Both the position numbers and the translations under genes were made by a program. The notes beneath the pieces are model-generated. The model searched no databases. It saw nothing but the letters and a program-made list of their open reading frames with translations, and was not told the origin of the DNA. Positions 26,942-36,196 of a stretch of 64,000 nucleotides of DNA are shown here, piece by piece. The DNA is from Methanobrevibacter millerae. GTDB taxonomy: Archaea; Methanobacteriota; Methanobacteria; Methanobacteriales; Methanobacteriaceae. The DNA lies in NCBI RefSeq assembly GCF_001477655.1, contig NZ_CP011266.1:1720001-1784000 (forward strand), read 5' to 3'. Positions within the stretch are counted from its first letter, which is position 1; each line of letters begins with the position of its first letter.

Positions 26942-27409
26942 TTAATCATCTATCCATTCTTTTATTTTATCTGAACTTTCTGAACCGGTAAGTCTTAATC
27001 CTTTCTTGAAATCCAAGTCAGGATAGGTGCTGGCCAGGTCGCTTACGCACTTGTCAATGCCTGATCCACCGGAAGTGCAGAATGCCTTAATGGCTTTTCC
27101 GCTTAAATCAACGCTTTCAATGAATGTGTTGATTATTGTAGGTGCTGTATACCACCATACCGGAAAGCCGATGACAACAATGTCATAACCGCTTACATCC
27201 GTTGTGTCAGCTATCGGAGGTCTGAAGGACTTGTCATTCATTTCAATAGTTGAACGGGAGTTTTTATTGGTCCAGTCCAAATCCTCAGGAGTGTAAATTT
27301 CCTCAGGAACAATTTCAAAAATATCATAGTCGTTTTCACTTGCAATTTTCTCTGCGATGCCTTTTGTGACGCCGCTTGCTGAAAAATAAGTAACTAATAC
27401 ATTTGACAT
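26942..27409 (-). CDS. Flavodoxin
   Basis: 155-residue flavodoxin-type protein of the reductase-like short-chain group. VTYFSASGVTKGIAEKIA is the FMN-phosphate binding loop and YDIVVIGFPVWWYTAPTIIN the aromatic flavin contact. GGSGIDKCVSDL follows near residue 125. A clear ribosome binding site, GGTGAT, lies 4-5 bases before the ATG. It is the first gene of a two-gene operon with the FMN reductase-like protein. A repeated/palindromic AGTAC site lies about 80 bases upstream, suggesting control by a MarR/HxlR-type regulator. Electron donor and acceptor cannot be told. Confidence 0.85.
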   Translation of the reverse strand: MSNVLVTYFSASGVTKGIAEKIASENDYDIFEIVPEEIYTPEDLDWTNKNSRSTIEMNDKSFRPPIADTTDVSGYDIVVIGFPVWWYTAPTIINTFIESVDLSGKAIKAFCTSGGSGIDKCVSDLASTYPDLDFKKGLRLTGSESSDKIKEWIDD

Positions 27410-27483
27410 TTTATCACCAATTATATAATATGATTTAAGATACTATATAATTGTTTACATTCGCAACAATATAATCCTCTGCA

Positions 27484-27515
27484 AGTACTTTCAATTTAAA
27501 GGTACTTTTAATTTA
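27484..27515. promoter_or_regulatory. Operator-like repeat upstream of the flavodoxin operon
   Basis: GTACTTTCAATTTA (27485-27498) is repeated as GTACTTTTAATTTA (27502-27515), period 17. The first AGTACTTT and the second AAAGGTACT also form an imperfect dyad. A TATA-like TTTATATA follows at 27522-27530. It may be bound by the MarR protein encoded next to it or by an HxlR-type factor. Confidence 0.45.
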
Positions 27516-27789
27516 TATAGCTTTATATACCCCCAAAACAATAGAATTAGACAAGAAAATATTATTATTTTCTTAACAACATCATCTGCTCAATTTGGTA
27601 GATGATACTGTAAATTAAAAAAATCATTTAAAAAATATGTAGTATATTGTTTAAAGACCGTAAGAAAACTCCCATTTTAATTACGAATGCTTAAAATATG
27701 CATTAATAGAAACACAATATAAAAATATTTTTTTGTTCAATGGTTTAGCATTATTTTATATAATACTAAATCAACCTCTTATATAATAC
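27516..27789. other. Non-coding interval
   Basis: Rest of the 380-base gap between the flavodoxin operon and the end of the MarR gene. AT-rich; a weak dyad ATCATCTGC with GTAGATGAT (about 27580-27608) could be a hairpin. No open frame stands out. Confidence 0.35.
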
Positions 27790-28326
27790 TTATTCTTCAG
27801 CCTCGCCGTAAATCAGATTAAACCAATAGATATTGTCCTGTCTTGACAATATGTCCTGCAACAGTTCCTTACGTCTTTTGTATTGCTTGTCAAATTTTTC
27901 AGGATTCTCCTTTTGTACCAGTTCACGAAGTTCATAGATAACCTTATTGAAATATTCATCCATATCCTGCTTTTGATCATCATCCAGACAATCGAATATG
28001 TCATAACCTACAGAAGACTTGATTTTATAGTTTCTTCCTTTTTCGGTCAAGTTAATAATCAGTACCCTTTTGTCTTGCCTAGAAGGAACCTTTATAATAA
28101 ATCCTGATTTTTCCAGTTTGTTCAAGAGATAATTGACTGAAGAAACGCTCACACCCAAAAGAATGGCCAAATCCTTTGATGAAAAACCATCCTTTGCCTG
28201 AAGAATAGCTAATATTCTTCCCTGACCTCTTGAAAGGTTATTGATTTGATTCTGATTCATCTTGGATTTATGTTCAATCATCTGATTTATAAGGTTCAGT
28301 TTATGATATAATTTTTCATTCATCAA
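27790..28326 (-). CDS. MarR-family transcriptional regulator
   Basis: 178 residues. The winged helix-turn-helix of the MarR type is seen at residues 30-100: SRGQGRILAILQAKDGFSSK then DLAILLGVSVSSVNYLLNKL (recognition helix), and the wing with SRQDKRVLIINLTEKGRN. The N- and C-terminal helices would form the dimer. A C-terminal extension (about 135-178) is Lys/Arg-rich. MarR proteins usually repress a neighbouring gene and respond to small molecules or oxidation; the AGTAC sites upstream of the flavodoxin operon are a natural candidate target. Single gene. Confidence 0.85.
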   Translation of the reverse strand: MMNEKLYHKLNLINQMIEHKSKMNQNQINNLSRGQGRILAILQAKDGFSSKDLAILLGVSVSSVNYLLNKLEKSGFIIKVPSRQDKRVLIINLTEKGRNYKIKSSVGYDIFDCLDDDQKQDMDEYFNKVIYELRELVQKENPEKFDKQYKRRKELLQDILSRQDNIYWFNLIYGEAEE

Positions 28327-28551
28327 AAAAAATCACTTCAATGCATTTCATTCACAATATAATTCAAATTATATAAAAATGAATATTTAAAATTTGTTGA
28401 AATAAAGCATTTTCAATATTATACAAATAATAGAAAAAAATATTGAGAAATTTTTTTTGAATGTTTAATTCTGTTTAAAAATATTTAATGAATATTATCA
28501 GAGTAGCAGTATACTTTCTTGAAAGCATTTGACATGAAGAGAGTTATTTCT

Positions 28552-29994
28552 CTAAAACATGACAAAAACAATTGCAAATACTGCCATGTAAGTAAATAAC
28601 CCCAAAATGACCAATATTAATGTTATTCGTTTTTCCAAAGTTTTATTGAGAACATCATCATCAAAAAGTTTCCTAATTAGCATTAGAGTAACTGCGATTA
28701 TTGTCATGTAGAAGAAAAATGCTGTTCTAGATCCTGATTCAAAGATTGTTGGTGAAAATCCGGCAGCTAATCTGGACATGAATCCTGCAATAAATAAAAT
28801 TAGGGGAAGCATTTGTTCTTTCCCAAATGTTTTAAATATCATCCAGCAACTGCTTAATATCAGATAAATACTAATCAAAACCGCCAATACTGCAGATCCT
28901 GTGACAGCATTTGGCAATCCTTTATATGCAAATAAGCTGAGAGTATCGTATATTAGGGGGATACATTTGGAAATAGAATCCACTGCGGAAAATGCTGATA
29001 CAACAGTAGGGTTGTGCATTAATCCAATATTCAAATACTCGGGAATGCTTGAAATATCAATCAATGTTTTGAAAAATACTAAAAAAAGTATTAATATGAT
29101 ATTAAAGTATAAGATATATTTTAGATATTTATTTTTTGTTTTAAGTAATGCAGATGCAGTTAGAATTATGTAAAATACTGTAAACAGCACTTTGTCTTTT
29201 AATAGAATTCCAATTGTTGGGATAGTGCCCAGGTATAGTTTTTCAATTATTCCGAAGTTTACATATTCAGGATAATATCTTGCAGTTTCGACAATCACTC
29301 TTTTAGCATTTCCAGGAGTGGTTAAAATCATTGTCAATGCCAAAGCAGATACTATTACAATTAAAACATTGAACCTGCTGATATCTTGTTTTTTAACTAT
29401 GCAATAAATTAAATATAATGTGTTAATCCCTAAAATCAATAAGCAGGATTGTTCCTGATTTACCGCATAGAATAAACTTAATATGGATATAATATAAATG
29501 AAGATATTTGTTTTTTTACCATTTATTTCATTGATTAATGGTATGAATGATATCATTGCAAAAACAAAACACCATAAATAGTTTAAAGTCGTAGCGATCC
29601 ATCCGGCACCCGCCATATCAAAGAAAGGATACATTAAGAATAATGACACTCCAATTAAAGCAACATATTTGTTATTGTCCTTATTGATGAATTTTATAAC
29701 TAGATAAACGCCAATGGTATAAAGTATTATGTCAAGTATTTTCCAGACAATATAGTTTTCTTTAGCTAAAATTACTGTAATGCAGTCTATAATAAGTCTG
29801 CTGGACCATTCATGGTATCTAAAAGATATGAAATCTGTCAATGATTGATTTGATAAGACATTCGCATACCCAATATCATCACCAATAAATGTCATGATTA
29901 TATGGAGCGCCAGCATCAGTATAAAAAAGCCGATGATGGCCAAATTATCTTTGATGAATTGAGTTAATTTCGATTTATCTTTACCAATATTCAT
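28552..29994 (-). CDS. Polytopic membrane protein, DUF6056/GtrII-like
   Basis: 480 residues with about 12 hydrophobic helices. The N-terminal region carries GDDIGYANVLSNQSLTDF and YHEWSSRLIID in the first outer loop. An acidic pair followed by W-x2-R is typical of membrane glycosyltransferase-like families (GT-C type, GtrII or DUF6056) in which that loop holds the active site. It may transfer a sugar from a lipid carrier onto an envelope glycan. It is a single gene, ending about 220 bases before the MarR start region. Family assignment is tentative; membrane topology is clear. Confidence 0.6.
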   Translation of the reverse strand: MNIGKDKSKLTQFIKDNLAIIGFFILMLALHIIMTFIGDDIGYANVLSNQSLTDFISFRYHEWSSRLIIDCITVILAKENYIVWKILDIILYTIGVYLVIKFINKDNNKYVALIGVSLFLMYPFFDMAGAGWIATTLNYLWCFVFAMISFIPLINEINGKKTNIFIYIISILSLFYAVNQEQSCLLILGINTLYLIYCIVKKQDISRFNVLIVIVSALALTMILTTPGNAKRVIVETARYYPEYVNFGIIEKLYLGTIPTIGILLKDKVLFTVFYIILTASALLKTKNKYLKYILYFNIILILFLVFFKTLIDISSIPEYLNIGLMHNPTVVSAFSAVDSISKCIPLIYDTLSLFAYKGLPNAVTGSAVLAVLISIYLILSSCWMIFKTFGKEQMLPLILFIAGFMSRLAAGFSPTIFESGSRTAFFFYMTIIAVTLMLIRKLFDDDVLNKTLEKRITLILVILGLFTYMAVFAIVFVMF

Positions 29995-30486
29995 ATTAAT
30001 TCACTTTTAAAACAACATTATTTTCCTGCAGGTCAAGGATATTAAGTATTTGAAAGATTCAATGTTACATCACATGACCGGATGCCAAAACAGTAATATA
30101 CAGTAATTTCAATTATGCCCCCGTCAAGTTTTAGGACATCTGCATCAAATACATTTATTATCATATTTGGAAATTGATATGAAAACCCTTTTGGTTTAAG
30201 CAAAACATGATTCATTGTATGTTCAATCATTATCCTTACAGCATAAAACATTGAACAAATCTAATTTCACCATGCATGTGAGTTTAATGAAATGATTTTG
30301 GATTTAAGAGATTGTTAAACACCATATCTATTATATTCTACATAATGCTATTACAAGCATGATTTGATGAGATTCATTGAACAATGATACATTTTATGTA
30401 TAATATATGGAAATAATGATATATAATAATTTAATTACACAAATAATATAAGCAAACAAAATCAAAATATATAACATTATAAGTTA
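29995..30486. other. Intergenic interval with a possible gene remnant
   Basis: 492 bases between the reverse membrane-protein gene and forward hemD. Positions 30042-30251 (reverse) hold a 69-codon frame of higher GC than its surroundings, with KPKGFSYQFPNMIINVFDAD and GGIIEITVYYCFG; it may be a remnant of a longer gene but is not recognised. The rest contains the hemD promoter region, with TATA-like AATATATAACATT about 25 bases before its start. Confidence 0.35.
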
Positions 30487-30498
30487 TTGAAGGTAAAT

Positions 30499-31275
30499 AT
30501 GATGAAAAAACCTGTTGTTGCAATTACAAGACCTGCTGACAGAGCTAAAAAAGCTTGTGAAATTGTAGAGAAATTAGGTGGAAGTGCAGTGCTTGCACCA
30601 ACGCTAGACTTACAGCCAGTGAATACTGATTCACTAAAAAATTTGGTTAGAAATGTTGATTCGCTAGATTGGATTGTTTTTACATCTCCAACAACGATTG
30701 ACTCTCTTAATTTATTCTATCCTGATTTTTTACAAAACCTGAACTGCAAAATTGCTGTGATAGGTAACAAAACAGGATCACTTCTTAAAAAACAGGGAGT
30801 TGATGTTGATTTGATGCCTGATGATTTTACTGCTGAAGGTCTGGTTGATGAGTTTGCAAAATCAGACATCAAAGGCAAAAGCATCGGAATTCCAAGAACC
30901 GCTTCTGCAAGAGACACCCTGCCGAAAGGTCTGGAAAATCTTGGAAATGAAGTCATCCTGGCTGAAGCATATAAGTCACTCTTTCCAATGGATGATGAAA
31001 GTGTTAAAGACCTGATTGAAAAAATTGAAAACTCAGAAATTGATGCAATCACTTTTACAAGCCCATTGACTGTTCATAACTTCTTTAAAATATCAGAAAA
31101 TAATGAAAAACTAAAAAGACTCTTGTCAGACAACCTGCTGACTGTTGCAATAGGCCCTATTACCGGAAAGGTTCTCGACGACTATGAAGTCGCACATATT
31201 TACCCAGACACTTACACGGTTCCTGATATGATGGAACTGCTATTCAAAGTATGGAGAGATTCTAATGGAAGATAA
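30499..31275 (+). CDS. hemD: Uroporphyrinogen-III synthase
   Basis: About 258 residues. Cyclises hydroxymethylbilane to uroporphyrinogen III, the branch point to F430 and corrinoids. The two-domain fold shows in KPVVAITRPADRAKKACEIV, VFTSPTTIDSL, AVIGNKTGSLL, FTSPLTVHNFF and VAIGPITGKVLDDY. ATG at 30499 or 30502 is preferred over the TTG at 30487, since GAAGGT lies just upstream. Its end overlaps the next glycosyltransferase gene by 11 bases, so it heads an operon hemD-GT-glf-srp19-DHH. hemB lies in the same window at 47.6-48.6 kb. Cytoplasmic. Confidence 0.9.
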   Translation: MMKKPVVAITRPADRAKKACEIVEKLGGSAVLAPTLDLQPVNTDSLKNLVRNVDSLDWIVFTSPTTIDSLNLFYPDFLQNLNCKIAVIGNKTGSLLKKQGVDVDLMPDDFTAEGLVDEFAKSDIKGKSIGIPRTASARDTLPKGLENLGNEVILAEAYKSLFPMDDESVKDLIEKIENSEIDAITFTSPLTVHNFFKISENNEKLKRLLSDNLLTVAIGPITGKVLDDYEVAHIYPDTYTVPDMMELLFKVWRDSNGR

Positions 31276-32368
31276 AATCAGTATTATTCTGCCGATATTT
31301 AATGTTGGCGATCACCTTCGAGGAGGAATCGACTCTCTAATAAATCAAACTATTGGAAATGAAAATCTCGAAATAATAATGGTCAATGACTGTTCAACCG
31401 ACGGATCAGGCGAAATCATTGATGAGTATGCCGAAAAATACGACTGCTGCATTGCAATTCACCATGAGCAGAACTCAGGAGCCGCATATACTCCACGTAA
31501 CACAGGTATTGAAGCATGCACCGGAGATTATATAATGTTTTTGGATCCTGATGACAGATACACACTTGATTCATGCGAAACCCTATACAATGCAGTGAAG
31601 GAAAATGATGCTGATGTTGCATTTGCAAGGTTCAGAAGGATATTTGAATATGGAGGAACTGTTCAGAAGTCATTTTCACCCTATGAAGACGACCTGGAAC
31701 ATGCCTATCCCGACGAAACCTTTGAAACTGCGAATTTCCTTAACGTATCAGACTTTCTATGGGACAATTTCATCGAAAGGTTCCTTTACGGAAAAGACCA
31801 TGAAGTGACATACAAAAGGGACGGACCGATTGATAAAATCATCATCGACAATATCGAGCAGGAACCTGACCTTTTGAAGATGGCACCTGCAGTCTGGAGT
31901 AAAATCTTTAAAAGGGAACTTATCATGGACAATAACATTCGTTTCCAGCCATACATATCAGGAGACGACCTGGCATTTACAGATGAGGCACTGCTTAAAG
32001 CAGAGGGAATCGTCTATCTCAACAACTTCATGTGTTACGATTACTATATAAGAGATCTGCCTGATGACAAGTCAATTACAAATACTGTAAACGTAAGGCT
32101 GCTTGACGATTTGATGGAGTCATATATCTACTGCAGAAAGCTTACTGAAGGATATTCAAAGGAAATACAGACAATTGCAGTAAATCCTCACCTGCTTCAC
32201 TGGATGAATACATGGAAAGGCTCTCCATTTACCAAAGAGGAAAACAGACTGCTTCTAAAAAAAGTAAATAAACTCAAGAAAATACATAAAAGCGATATGA
32301 AAAGCAAGATGCTTTTATCTTCAATGACAACTGCAATCGAAACTTCAATTTATACTTCAAAAGCGTGA
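31265..32368 (+). CDS. GT2 family glycosyltransferase
   Basis: 367 residues. A GT-A domain at residues 5-130 with ISIILPIFNVGDHLRGGIDS, IIMVNDCSTDGSGEI and the metal site MFLDPDDRYTLDSC. The C-terminal half resembles the CDP-glycerol/teichoic-type or WbbL-like extension without a clear family. The ATG lies within the last codons of hemD (11-base overlap) and the next gene, UDP-galactopyranose mutase, starts five bases after its end. The pairing with Glf suggests it uses UDP-galactofuranose as donor. Cytoplasmic, perhaps membrane-associated. Confidence 0.8.
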   Translation: MEDKISIILPIFNVGDHLRGGIDSLINQTIGNENLEIIMVNDCSTDGSGEIIDEYAEKYDCCIAIHHEQNSGAAYTPRNTGIEACTGDYIMFLDPDDRYTLDSCETLYNAVKENDADVAFARFRRIFEYGGTVQKSFSPYEDDLEHAYPDETFETANFLNVSDFLWDNFIERFLYGKDHEVTYKRDGPIDKIIIDNIEQEPDLLKMAPAVWSKIFKRELIMDNNIRFQPYISGDDLAFTDEALLKAEGIVYLNNFMCYDYYIRDLPDDKSITNTVNVRLLDDLMESYIYCRKLTEGYSKEIQTIAVNPHLLHWMNTWKGSPFTKEENRLLLKKVNKLKKIHKSDMKSKMLLSSMTTAIETSIYTSKA

Positions 32369-32372
32369 TATA

Positions 32373-33467
32373 ATGGAATTTGACTATGTGATAGTGGGAG
32401 CTGGCCTGTCAGGCCTTACAATAGCTGAAAGAATAGCCAATGAACTAGATGAAAAGGTTCTTATCATAGAAAAGAGAGACCATATCGGAGGAAATGTCTA
32501 TGATTTCTATGATGACGGACTGCTGATTCAGAAATACGGACCGCACATCTTCCACACAAAAGAAAAGAAAGTTTATGATTACCTATCCAAGTTTACTGAA
32601 TGGATTGATTACGAACACAGGGTGCTCAGCTATGTTGACGGCAAGCTTGTTGTGATGCCTATATGCATAGATACCCTGAACAAGCTGTATGACCTTGACC
32701 TGGATGAAGACTCAATGCATGAGTGGATTGACGAGCACAAGGAAGACATTAAAGAAATAAAATCCTCAGAAGATGTGGTTCTGGCAAATGCTGGAAGAGA
32801 CATCTACAACAAGCTCTTCAAAAACTACACAGAAAAGCAATGGGGAACTTCAGCAGCCAATCTGAGTCCGTCTGTAATATCAAGAATACCATTCAGGTTC
32901 AATCATGATGACAGATACTTTGAAGACGCATATCAGGGAATGCCAAAAGAAGGATATACCAAGATGTGCGAAAAGATGATTGAATCAGACAACATTCATG
33001 TCGGCCTCAAGGCAGACTATAAGCAATACATCAACAGAATCAGCTATTCAAAAAAACTTATTTATACAGGCCCTATCGATTACTTTTATGATTACAAGTA
33101 TGGTGAACTGCTCTACAGATGCCTTAACTTCGTTTATGAAATACTGGATGAGGATTCATATCAGGACGTAGCGGTAGTCAACTACCCGAATGACCCATAC
33201 TTTACAAGAATTACCGAGTTCAAAAAGTTGACCGGACAAAATATTAAAGACAAGACAGCAATAATGAGAGAATATCCTGGTTTTAACGGCGAAAAATGCT
33301 ATCCATACCCTACGCAGGAGTATCTGGATAAGTTCAAACTTTATGAAGCGGAAATGGAAAAAGAAGAAAACGTCATTTTTGCCGGACGTTTAGCCAAATA
33401 TAAATATTACAATATGGATTTAGTTGTTAAGGACGCACTGGAAATATTTGAAAAGGAGATTAAATAA
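32373..33467 (+). CDS. glf: UDP-galactopyranose mutase
   Basis: 364 residues. Converts UDP-galactopyranose to UDP-galactofuranose using reduced FAD. The Rossmann motif YVIVGAGLSGLTIAERIA is at the N-terminus. Family stretches follow: KYGPHIFHTKEKKVYDYLS, KNYTEKQWGTSAANLSPSV with RIPFRFNHDDRYF, and YTGPIDYFYDYKYGELLYR. Arg and Tyr residues of the substrate site are in these blocks. The length is as usual for bacterial Glf. It sits between a glycosyltransferase and srp19 (TAATG overlap). Indicates galactofuranose in an envelope glycan of this archaeon. Confidence 0.93.
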   Translation: MEFDYVIVGAGLSGLTIAERIANELDEKVLIIEKRDHIGGNVYDFYDDGLLIQKYGPHIFHTKEKKVYDYLSKFTEWIDYEHRVLSYVDGKLVVMPICIDTLNKLYDLDLDEDSMHEWIDEHKEDIKEIKSSEDVVLANAGRDIYNKLFKNYTEKQWGTSAANLSPSVISRIPFRFNHDDRYFEDAYQGMPKEGYTKMCEKMIESDNIHVGLKADYKQYINRISYSKKLIYTGPIDYFYDYKYGELLYRCLNFVYEILDEDSYQDVAVVNYPNDPYFTRITEFKKLTGQNIKDKTAIMREYPGFNGEKCYPYPTQEYLDKFKLYEAEMEKEENVIFAGRLAKYKYYNMDLVVKDALEIFEKEIK

Positions 33468-33736
33468 TGATTACAATCTGGCCACAATATCTAGATAAAA
33501 ATTTGACTTTAAGTGAAGGAAGAAAGATATCCAAAGAAAATGCCGTTTCATCACCTACAATGGATGAAATCGAAAAGGCATTGAAAAGATTGGGATTGAC
33601 ATACAATGTCCAAAAGGAAAGGGCATATCCTGGAAAATGGTATGAAAAATCAGGCAGAGTTTTGGTTGAATATGAAAATACCAAACTTGAGCTCATAAAG
33701 GAAATAAGCTTAAAAATCAAGGCCATCAGGAAATGA
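33467..33736 (+). CDS. srp19: Signal recognition particle protein SRP19
   Basis: 89 residues, the normal archaeal length. SRP19 binds the tips of helices 6 and 8 of 7S RNA and helps SRP54 assemble. The hallmarks are MITIWPQYLDKNLTLSEGRK at the start, then VSSPTMDEIEKALKRLG and RAYPGKWYEKSGRVLVEY. The ATG overlaps the stop of glf by one base (TAATG). It is unusual that a glycan pair (GT and glf) is placed directly before it within the same apparent operon. No 7S RNA gene is seen in the window. Confidence 0.95.
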   Translation: MITIWPQYLDKNLTLSEGRKISKENAVSSPTMDEIEKALKRLGLTYNVQKERAYPGKWYEKSGRVLVEYENTKLELIKEISLKIKAIRK

Positions 33737-33741
33737 TTTGA

Positions 33742-35343
33742 ATGGAAATTCCTACTTTAATGTCTGAGCAGTATCGCCAAGCAAGGGAATTAATCGAAAA
33801 TTCATCCAGCATCAAGGTCTATTCACATATCGACTGTGACGGAATATGTTCAGGCGCAATCCTTTCAACCATCCTGGACAGACAAAAAAAACCCCATGAC
33901 ATTGATTTCGTAAATCTTGATGTGCTTGATGATATCGAGCTTGATCATGAACTTACAATATTTTCTGATTTGGGTTCAGGCCAGCACATCGACACCAAAG
34001 CGACTGAGAACAACAACATTCTAATTCTAGACCATCACCCGCCATTAAGGGATTTGGACTATAAGGACAAAAAGGACTTCACATACCTTGAAATAAATCC
34101 AATCCACCATGGAATCGACGGGTCATATTATGTCTGCGGAGGAGGCCTGTGCTATTTTCTTGCAAAGGAATTCGGATATACAGACCTGAGCTGGATAGGC
34201 GTTTTATCTGCAATCGGAGATATGCAAAATACTCACAGTGGACATTTTGAGGGACTGAACGAAATCATTCAAGAAGATGCCATAAATGAAGGATATCTCG
34301 ACTTGATTCAAAATGATTTGAACATATATGGAAGAAATACCCGTGAGCTTTTTATTGCACTGTCATATTTCAGTGATGTCAAATTACCTATAACAAACAA
34401 TCAGAATGAATCCAAGGCTCTTTTAGATGAACTGGGAATCGATTCAACACTTCACAGAGTCATGCCCGAAGAGGCGGAAGTGCTTGAAAAAATCGGAATC
34501 CTATGCGAAGCCGGAAAGGACTATACACTGACAAGGCAGGACAGGGCAATGCTAAACAAGGAGCTTGACTCAATCAAGGCTGCTCAAACCCTTCCGCCAT
34601 ACCTGTCCAAAGACGAATTCATGATACTTTTCCAAACCCAAAGAAGAATCAAAAGAAAAACATTGTCAGATTTGACAAACGAAGAAAAAGGAAAACTCTA
34701 CAATGCACTTAACAGGATGATAATCAATGAGGTTCCGCCAAAATACTATGAGCATATTCAAAAGATACTTATTGGAGACTCATACACTTTCCTTCTTGAA
34801 GATCCTGCAAGCTTTTTAAGGGATGGTGCTGAATTTTCAACCGCAATGAACGCTTGCGGTAGAAACCATGAAGAAAAAATTGCTATGGAAGTCCTTAAGG
34901 GAAACAGGGACTGGGCACTTGTCGAACTTGAAGAAATCAGCAGAAAACACAGATATAATCTTGCCACATCAATGGAAAAGGTGGCAAACGGAGATAAGAT
35001 AATTGAACTTGAAAATTTGCAGTACTTTGACGGTACAGGAATCAAACCGGAAATTGTCGGTACAATTACAGGCATGATATTGGGATACTGCAACTGGAGA
35101 AAGCCTATAATCGGATTTACACAGATTGAAGATTCTGACGGCCTTAAGGTATCACTTCGATGTTCACGCTTCCTGTCATATGACGGAATCCATTTTGGAA
35201 ATATTATACGCGAAGTATCATCACAAGTCGGCGGCAGTGGCGGAGGACATGCAATGGCATGTGGTGCATACATTCCCATTTCAAAAAAAGACGAATTTAT
35301 ACAAAAGTTTAATATATCATTAAATGGAAAAATATCAATGTAA
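33742..35343 (+). CDS. DHH-family phosphoesterase, archaeal RecJ-like
   Basis: 533 residues. Likely a single-strand exonuclease or nanoRNase of the archaeal RecJ type. Motif I is SHIDCDGICSGAI (residues about 28-40), motif II FSDLGSG, motif III DHHPP (residues about 98-102), and the C-terminal DHHA1 nucleic-acid-binding motif GGSGGGHAMACGAY. Metal-binding Asp and His residues are all intact. It starts five bases after srp19 and is likely co-transcribed. In other archaea such proteins work with GINS/CMG or in RNA turnover; which applies here cannot be told from sequence. Confidence 0.85.
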   Translation: MEIPTLMSEQYRQARELIENSSSIKVYSHIDCDGICSGAILSTILDRQKKPHDIDFVNLDVLDDIELDHELTIFSDLGSGQHIDTKATENNNILILDHHPPLRDLDYKDKKDFTYLEINPIHHGIDGSYYVCGGGLCYFLAKEFGYTDLSWIGVLSAIGDMQNTHSGHFEGLNEIIQEDAINEGYLDLIQNDLNIYGRNTRELFIALSYFSDVKLPITNNQNESKALLDELGIDSTLHRVMPEEAEVLEKIGILCEAGKDYTLTRQDRAMLNKELDSIKAAQTLPPYLSKDEFMILFQTQRRIKRKTLSDLTNEEKGKLYNALNRMIINEVPPKYYEHIQKILIGDSYTFLLEDPASFLRDGAEFSTAMNACGRNHEEKIAMEVLKGNRDWALVELEEISRKHRYNLATSMEKVANGDKIIELENLQYFDGTGIKPEIVGTITGMILGYCNWRKPIIGFTQIEDSDGLKVSLRCSRFLSYDGIHFGNIIREVSSQVGGSGGGHAMACGAYIPISKKDEFIQKFNISLNGKISM

Positions 35344-35378
35344 TTTTATAAATTTGTCAAAGCATGTTTAATGCTAAT

Positions 35379-35395
35379 AGGAGGAATGAAAATTG
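35379..35395 (+). promoter_or_regulatory. Ribosome binding site that fixes a TTG start
   Basis: AGGAGG at 35379-35384 lies eight bases before TTG 35393. An ATG in between (35386) is out of frame and yields only six codons, so the TTG start is the one served by this strong site. Confidence 0.75.
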
Positions 35396-36196
35396 AAAGC
35401 TTTTAAGAAAAGAGGTGCACTAACTCACTTCCAAATTCTAAGTGAAATATCTAAACAGGACCCACACCTTAAACAAAAGGATTTGGCTCAAAAATTAGGT
35501 ATTACAATCCAGGCTGTTTCAGAAAACATTAAAACTTTAATAGAGTTAGGATACATTACCTCAAAAGACGGTAGATCACCTTATAAGATAACCCAAAAAG
35601 GTATCGATAAGGTTAAAAGAGATGCAATCAGTTTAAGAAAATATTCAGATTCCGTTTTGGAAACCATGAACCATTACAAAACAATCTGGCCAGCTATTGC
35701 AGGTGAAGACTTGAAAAAAGACCAAATTGTAGGTCTTTACATGAAAGACGGTATTTTATATGCCCATCACAAAGAGGAAAATGCAACAGGTATTGTTCTT
35801 GAAGATACCGAAAAAGATTCAGATGTGGCATTGACCAATCTGACAGGCCTTATTGACATGACTGTCGGAGAGGCAACAGTAATCAATCTTCCGACAATCA
35901 AGGAAGGCGGAACTAATGTTGCTGACATGAACCTGATTAAGGATGTTTATGAAAACGGTACTAAAAGCGGTGCAAAAATAGACAAGATTGCCGTTGCAGG
36001 TACTATTTCAAGAGTTGTTGCAAACAAACTTGATTTGAATGTGGACATTGAATTTGCTGCTCCCCAGGCAACTGCAAATGCTGCACGCAAAGGCTTGAAT
36101 GTATTGGCATTATGCGTCGGAGACATGACAAAATCATTTGTCCGCGAACTTGAATCCGAAAAAATCAAATACAATATAATTGATGGAAGAAAATAA
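35393..36196 (+). CDS. Winged-helix regulator with archaeal C-terminal domain
   Basis: 267 residues. Residues 10-75 form a winged helix (THFQILSEISKQDPHLKQKD, LAQKLGITIQAVSENIKTLI with the recognition helix, and a wing ending SPYKITQKGIDKV). The C-terminal 190 residues look like an alpha/beta domain conserved in methanogens (similar to DUF7839-type proteins), with GEATVINLPTIKEGGTNV and LCVGDMTKSFVREL. It probably senses a small molecule. The start is TTG with a strong ribosome binding site. The gene ends exactly where the convergent helicase gene ends. Target genes are unknown. Confidence 0.75.
   Translation: MKAFKKRGALTHFQILSEISKQDPHLKQKDLAQKLGITIQAVSENIKTLIELGYITSKDGRSPYKITQKGIDKVKRDAISLRKYSDSVLETMNHYKTIWPAIAGEDLKKDQIVGLYMKDGILYAHHKEENATGIVLEDTEKDSDVALTNLTGLIDMTVGEATVINLPTIKEGGTNVADMNLIKDVYENGTKSGAKIDKIAVAGTISRVVANKLDLNVDIEFAAPQATANAARKGLNVLALCVGDMTKSFVRELESEKIKYNIIDGRK

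Noticed and set aside
30042-30251. 69-codon reverse frame between the membrane protein and hemD
   Set aside because: Composition looks somewhat coding but no family, no clear ribosome binding site and no continuation were found; noted only as a possible remnant.
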